DNA of 9,249 nucleotides from NCBI GenBank assembly GCA_900551605.1, contig URWS01000034.1, positions 1 to 9,249 of the forward strand. The letters are read 5' to 3'. Below are positions 6,182 through 9,249 of the stretch, in pieces. Under the pieces are notes generated by a model that did not search any database, was not told where the DNA came from, and saw only the letters and a list, made by a program, of their open reading frames with translations. A program made the translations under genes and the position numbers. This DNA is from an uncultured Collinsella sp. GTDB lineage: Bacteria > Actinomycetota > Coriobacteriia > Coriobacteriales > Coriobacteriaceae. Every line of letters starts with the position of its first letter. The stretch's first letter is position 1.

Positions 6182-7165
6182 ATGGCCCAGAATGCCGTTG
6201 ATGAAATCGAAAACATGCCCGATAGCCCCGTCGCACGGGAGGACCTGGGCGCCGGCGGCACCTCCCGCGGCGCCGGCGCGCGTTCCCCGTTCTTCTGGAA
6301 GGTCTTGCTGCTATCGGTGGCGGTCATCTGGGGTTATTCCTTTACCACCATGAAAGATGCGCTCGACACCATTCCGGTGTTCGAACTGCTCTATATTCGT
6401 TTTCTTCCGGCTTCGCTGGTTATGTTCGCCATCTTCCACAAACGCATCATCGTGCACTTTAATGCCCGCAACCTTATCGTCGGACTTGGTATGGGCACAC
6501 TTATGTGGGGCGCGTACGGTTTGCAGACGATTGGCCTGGCACAGACCACGGCGGGCAAGAGTGCATTTTTGACGGGTACCTATTGCATCCTCGTGCCGTT
6601 TGCAAGCTACGTCCTAAGCGGCGAAAAGCTTACCCGTTACAACTTGGGCGCCGCGTTGCTGTGCCTGGCGGGCATTGGCTTGGTGGCGCTCGATAGCGTC
6701 GAGTTCAATGCCGGCGATGCCATTACGCTGGGCGGCGCGGTCTTCTTTGCCATCCAGATGGCGGTGACCGCCAAGTACGGTCGCAAGATGGATATCAACG
6801 TCATCACGTTTTGGATGTTTGTGGGCAATGGTGTCCTAAGCCTGATCTCGTCGCTGTTGTTCGAGACCCAAGCGCCCTCGTCCGTGTGGACGCCGAGCTT
6901 TATCTGCGTAATGGCCTTTCTCTCGGTGGGCTGCACGTGCGTGGCGCTGCTCATCCAAAACGTCGGCTTGGCGCACGTCCCGGCCTCGACGGGCTCACTG
7001 CTGCTTTCGATGGAGTCGCCATCGGGCGTGTTGTTTTCGGTGCTGCTGATGGGGGAGGCGCTCACCTCGCGCCTGCTTGCCGGCTTTGCGCTCATCTTCC
7101 TGTCGATCATTTTGAGTGAGACGCATTTCGATTTCTTGCGCCGAAAATCTCGCCCGCAATTGTAA
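6182..7165 (+). CDS. EamA/DMT-family transporter
   Basis: 327 residues and about ten membrane helices in two repeated EamA halves, the usual size for drug/metabolite transporter superfamily exporters. After a hydrophilic, Gly/Ala/Arg-rich N-terminus (about 40 residues) the first helix carries VIWGYSFTTMKDAL, a typical EamA opening, then LLYIRFLPASLVM. The second half has GGAVFFAIQMAVTAKY, a counterpart of the first. Near the end, TGSLLLSMESPSGVLFSVLLMGEAL matches the conserved last-but-one region of the family. Start ATG 6182 has GAGGA 6 nt upstream; an in-frame GTG at 6167 does not. Terminators on both sides make it a single-gene unit. Members export amino acids, nucleosides or other metabolites; nothing here selects a substrate. 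The last codons end in Arg/Lys-rich sequence on the inner face. Confidence 0.88.
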   Translation: MAQNAVDEIENMPDSPVAREDLGAGGTSRGAGARSPFFWKVLLLSVAVIWGYSFTTMKDALDTIPVFELLYIRFLPASLVMFAIFHKRIIVHFNARNLIVGLGMGTLMWGAYGLQTIGLAQTTAGKSAFLTGTYCILVPFASYVLSGEKLTRYNLGAALLCLAGIGLVALDSVEFNAGDAITLGGAVFFAIQMAVTAKYGRKMDINVITFWMFVGNGVLSLISSLLFETQAPSSVWTPSFICVMAFLSVGCTCVALLIQNVGLAHVPASTGSLLLSMESPSGVLFSVLLMGEALTSRLLAGFALIFLSIILSETHFDFLRRKSRPQL

Positions 7166-7177
7166 ACAACTTGTTGC

Positions 7178-7205
7178 GCCGCCCTCCCAGGGCGGCATTT
7201 TTTAT
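7178..7205 (+). terminator. Intrinsic terminator after the EamA gene
   Basis: GCCGCCCT (7178-7185), loop CCC, AGGGCGGC (7189-7196), then ATTTTTTAT. It begins 13 nt after the TAA. It is a compact, textbook intrinsic terminator that separates the EamA gene from the amidohydrolase unit. Confidence 0.92.
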
Positions 7206-7213
7206 GTCATGCC

Positions 7214-7251
7214 TTTACAGTTGTGCCTTGCACTTTACGCTATCAAAGTGC
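7214..7251 (+). promoter_or_regulatory. Possible promoter with 22-bp dyad before the amidohydrolase
   Basis: GCACTTT (7230-7236) and AAAGTGC (7245-7251) are perfect inverted repeats separated by 8 nt, a typical layout for a dimeric regulator. A weak promoter, TTTACA (7214-7219) and TACGCT (7236-7241) with a 16-nt spacer, would have its -10 inside the dyad. There is no T-tract after the second arm, so it is not a terminator. The dyad is seen; the promoter and operator roles are inferred. Confidence 0.4.
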
Positions 7252-7281
7252 GTGCTGCAAAAACGTTACTGGAGGGCATCT

Positions 7282-8583
7282 ATGGCACCAGCTCTGTCCG
7301 ATTTTCAACCGCAACCAGCGCCTCAGGCTACCACGGCGGCGCAGACCGCTATCGGCGATGGCCTGGTCAAAGAAGCCCAGGCATTTGCCGATGAGCTCGC
7401 TGCGTGGCGACACGATCTACACCAGATGCCCGAGCTCGGTAACAATCTTCCGCAGACGTCTGCCTATATCCAGGCACGTCTGGACGAGATGGACATCCCC
7501 CATACCACGCTCGTCGACGGCTCCTGTGTTGTTGGCCTGATCGGTGCCGGTGCGGCCGCGGCCGCTCAGGGCAATGGCACGTGCAAGGACGAGCAGGCCG
7601 GAACGGTCGTCATGCTCCGAGGCGATATGGATGCCCTACCCGTTGTCGAGGAATCCGGCGAGCCCTTTGCATCCACCAATGGCTGCATGCATGCTTGCGG
7701 TCACGATATGCACGCGACGGCGCTGCTTGGTGCGGCGCGCCTGCTCAAGGCCCGCGAGGCCGAGCTTGTGGAGGCCAACGCCACGGTGAAATTGCTGTTC
7801 CAGCCGGGCGAGGAGACCTTTGAGGGGGCACGCGCAGCCATCGCCGATGGCCTGCTGCAGAACCCGCGCCCTCAGGCGGCCTTTGCCATGCATGTCAACA
7901 GCCAGTCGCCGCTTGGCCTGGTGCTCTACGGCAGCCCGGCGCTCTCGGGCGTGTACGGTTTCCGCATCACGCTCCAGGGCAAGGGCGGCCATGGCTCGAG
8001 CCCCGAGATCTGCATCGACCCCATCGCGGCCGGCGTCCACGTGCACCTGGCGCTCCAGGAGCTTATCGCCCGCGAGGTGCCGGCGGCCAAGGAAGTCGCA
8101 CTTACCGTTGGTAAGTTCGCTGGCGGCCTGGCGGCCAACGTCATCCCCGACACCTGCGTGCTCGAGGGAACGCTGCGCGGCTTTGATGTTGAGCTCATGG
8201 AGCACCTCAAGACCCGCATCGCGGAGGTCGTTAACGGTGTTGCCACAACATATCGTACGCCGGCGACCATCGAGACGCTTTCGGATGTTCCGCCGCTTGT
8301 ACTCGACAGCGATATGACTCAGGCGTCGCTTGGCTACGTGGGCGCAGTGCTGCCCAAGGCGGCTTTCTTGCCGCTTTTCCATGCCATGGCGAGCGAGGAC
8401 TTTGCGCTTATCTCGAGCGAGATTCCGAGTGCGTACTTTACCGTGGGCGCGGCCGTAACCGACACGGACGAACACTTTGCCCAGCACCATCCCAAGGCAC
8501 GTTTTAACGATGCCGAGCTGCCGCTCGGTGCCGCGGCCTATGCCGCCGTCGCTCTCGGATACATTGCGGACCACAAGGAGTAA
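7282..8583 (+). CDS. M20-family amidohydrolase (amino-acylase/hippurate-hydrolase type)
   Basis: 433 residues, a little longer than typical M20D enzymes. These are cytosolic, two-metal hydrolases that remove an acyl group from N-acyl amino acids or split related amides. Visible motifs are RHDLHQMPE (43-51), MLRGDMDALP (111-120), HACGHDMH (137-144, metal-binding Cys and His), PGEE (175-178, catalytic and metal-binding Glu), MHVN (203-206), GGHGS in the lid domain (235-239), MASEDF (369-374) and HHP (402-404, probable last metal ligand). All key residues appear intact. Start ATG 7282 has GGAGGG 5 nt upstream. Oddities are a proline/glutamine-rich N-terminal extension of about 30 residues and an Ala-rich insert (about 88-106) just before the RGDMDALP strand. 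It is followed 3 nt later by a transporter gene, so its substrate is probably imported or its product moved by that protein. The exact substrate cannot be told. Confidence 0.88.
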   Translation: MAPALSDFQPQPAPQATTAAQTAIGDGLVKEAQAFADELAAWRHDLHQMPELGNNLPQTSAYIQARLDEMDIPHTTLVDGSCVVGLIGAGAAAAAQGNGTCKDEQAGTVVMLRGDMDALPVVEESGEPFASTNGCMHACGHDMHATALLGAARLLKAREAELVEANATVKLLFQPGEETFEGARAAIADGLLQNPRPQAAFAMHVNSQSPLGLVLYGSPALSGVYGFRITLQGKGGHGSSPEICIDPIAAGVHVHLALQELIAREVPAAKEVALTVGKFAGGLAANVIPDTCVLEGTLRGFDVELMEHLKTRIAEVVNGVATTYRTPATIETLSDVPPLVLDSDMTQASLGYVGAVLPKAAFLPLFHAMASEDFALISSEIPSAYFTVGAAVTDTDEHFAQHHPKARFNDAELPLGAAAYAAVALGYIADHKE

Positions 8584-8586
8584 CCA

Positions 8587-9249
8587 ATGCCCCAGCAACG
8601 TAAGTTCTTCCCCGGCTGGCTCGTGGTGACCTCCGGCTTCGTGATCATGGCCACGTGCTACACGATTTTCGTCAACTGCATGAGCCTGTTCCAGCCGCTG
8701 ATCGTCAGCGACCTGGGCATTTCCCTTGCGCAGTACAACATCTCCAACGCTATCTCCACCGTGGTGAGCGTCGTGGGTTCGCTCGTTATCGGCCATGTTG
8801 CCGATAAGGTGAGTGGCCGCGTATTGGGCTCGCTCACCGTTATCGCCACCTCGGCGGTGCTCGCGGGCATGAGCTTTGTGGGCGAGCTGTGGCAGGTCTA
8901 CGTGCTCTTTGCCGTTTCGGGCTGCTTCGCTGTGGCCTCGACCCGCCTGCTCATTAGCCTGGTGACCGCCAACTGGTTTACGGCCAAGCGAGGCCTTGCC
9001 ATTTCCATCGCACTTTCGGGTTCGGGCTTTGGCGGCGCTATTCTGTCTCCCATCGTGAGCTCGCTTATCGTGAGCGTTGGCTGGCGTTCCGCCTTCCTGG
9101 TACTCGCTGCCGTCTGCATGGTGGCGGCGCTGCCCATCACGGCCTACTCCTTCCGCACCAAGCCTTCTGAGATCGGCCTTAAGCCGCTCGGCGAGAACCC
9201 GGGCGATCCGTCCGTCTCGACGGCTGGCGACAAGGACGAGCACACGGCG
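8587..9249 (+). CDS. MFS transporter, N-terminal part (cut by window edge)
   Basis: 221 codons are visible with no stop before the window end. ATG 8587 has AAGGAG 6 nt upstream, inside the last codons of the amidohydrolase gene, so the two are probably co-transcribed and coupled. The first helix starts with PGWLVVTSGFVIM. The helix 2-3 loop carries the MFS signature GHVADKVSGRVLG (69-81). Helices 4-6 include NWFTAKRGLAISIALSGSGFGG, typical of the oxalate/formate-antiporter and monocarboxylate-porter side of the superfamily. The visible part covers about six helices and the start of the central hydrophilic loop (KPSEIGLKPLGENP). Full proteins have about 400 residues and 12 helices. Pairing with an M20 amidohydrolase suggests transport of an acylated amino acid, a carboxylate product or a similar small anion. 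Subfamily placement is moderately sure; the substrate is unknown. Confidence 0.85.
   Translation, partial: MPQQRKFFPGWLVVTSGFVIMATCYTIFVNCMSLFQPLIVSDLGISLAQYNISNAISTVVSVVGSLVIGHVADKVSGRVLGSLTVIATSAVLAGMSFVGELWQVYVLFAVSGCFAVASTRLLISLVTANWFTAKRGLAISIALSGSGFGGAILSPIVSSLIVSVGWRSAFLVLAAVCMVAALPITAYSFRTKPSEIGLKPLGENPGDPSVSTAGDKDEHTA

Noticed and set aside
7636..9243. A 535-codon minus-strand open frame opposite the amidohydrolase and MFS genes.
   Set aside because: It crosses two clear sense genes, has biased His/Arg/Gly-rich composition, no known motif, and no ribosome binding site of note. It is a codon-usage shadow.

Overview
The window looks like about 9 kb of chromosome from a GC-rich gut-type actinobacterium. 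Collinsella or a close relative in the Coriobacteriia is my best guess. It rests on the moderately high GC content, the codon choice, the strong AGGAGG-type ribosome binding sites and the gene families present. No marker gene here proves the taxonomy.

Layout. (1) Positions 1-545, minus strand, hold the N-terminal half of an IS110-family DEDD transposase that runs off the left edge. (2) Positions 546 to about 712 are the structured, non-coding left end of that element. In this family this is where a bridge RNA can be encoded. (3) Positions 712-821 hold four degenerate 27-bp tandem units. The 12-bp core of the last unit is inverted relative to the third, which creates an 18-bp-stem palindrome. 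(4) Positions 823-1010 are an AT-rich control region with a dyad, a -10-like box and a leader with alternative hairpins. (5) Positions 1011-5981 hold two adjacent YhgE/Pip-family membrane proteins joined stop-to-start, the first with an extra C-terminal two-helix module and tail. They are followed by an intrinsic terminator. (6) Positions 6182-7165 encode a single EamA/DMT-family exporter with its own terminator. (7) From 7282 to the right edge runs an M20-family amidohydrolase coupled to an MFS transporter cut by the window end. A 22-bp dyad lies just upstream.

Working together. The two Pip-like proteins probably form one envelope complex, since they are paralogous and translationally coupled. 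The amidohydrolase and MFS gene probably form an uptake-and-hydrolysis (or hydrolysis-and-export) unit for an N-acylated amino acid or similar amide. The EamA gene appears to be its own transcription unit. The most unusual material is at the left: an IS110 end abutting a repeat array, with a possible guide-like match between the IS leader and the repeat-proximal sequence.
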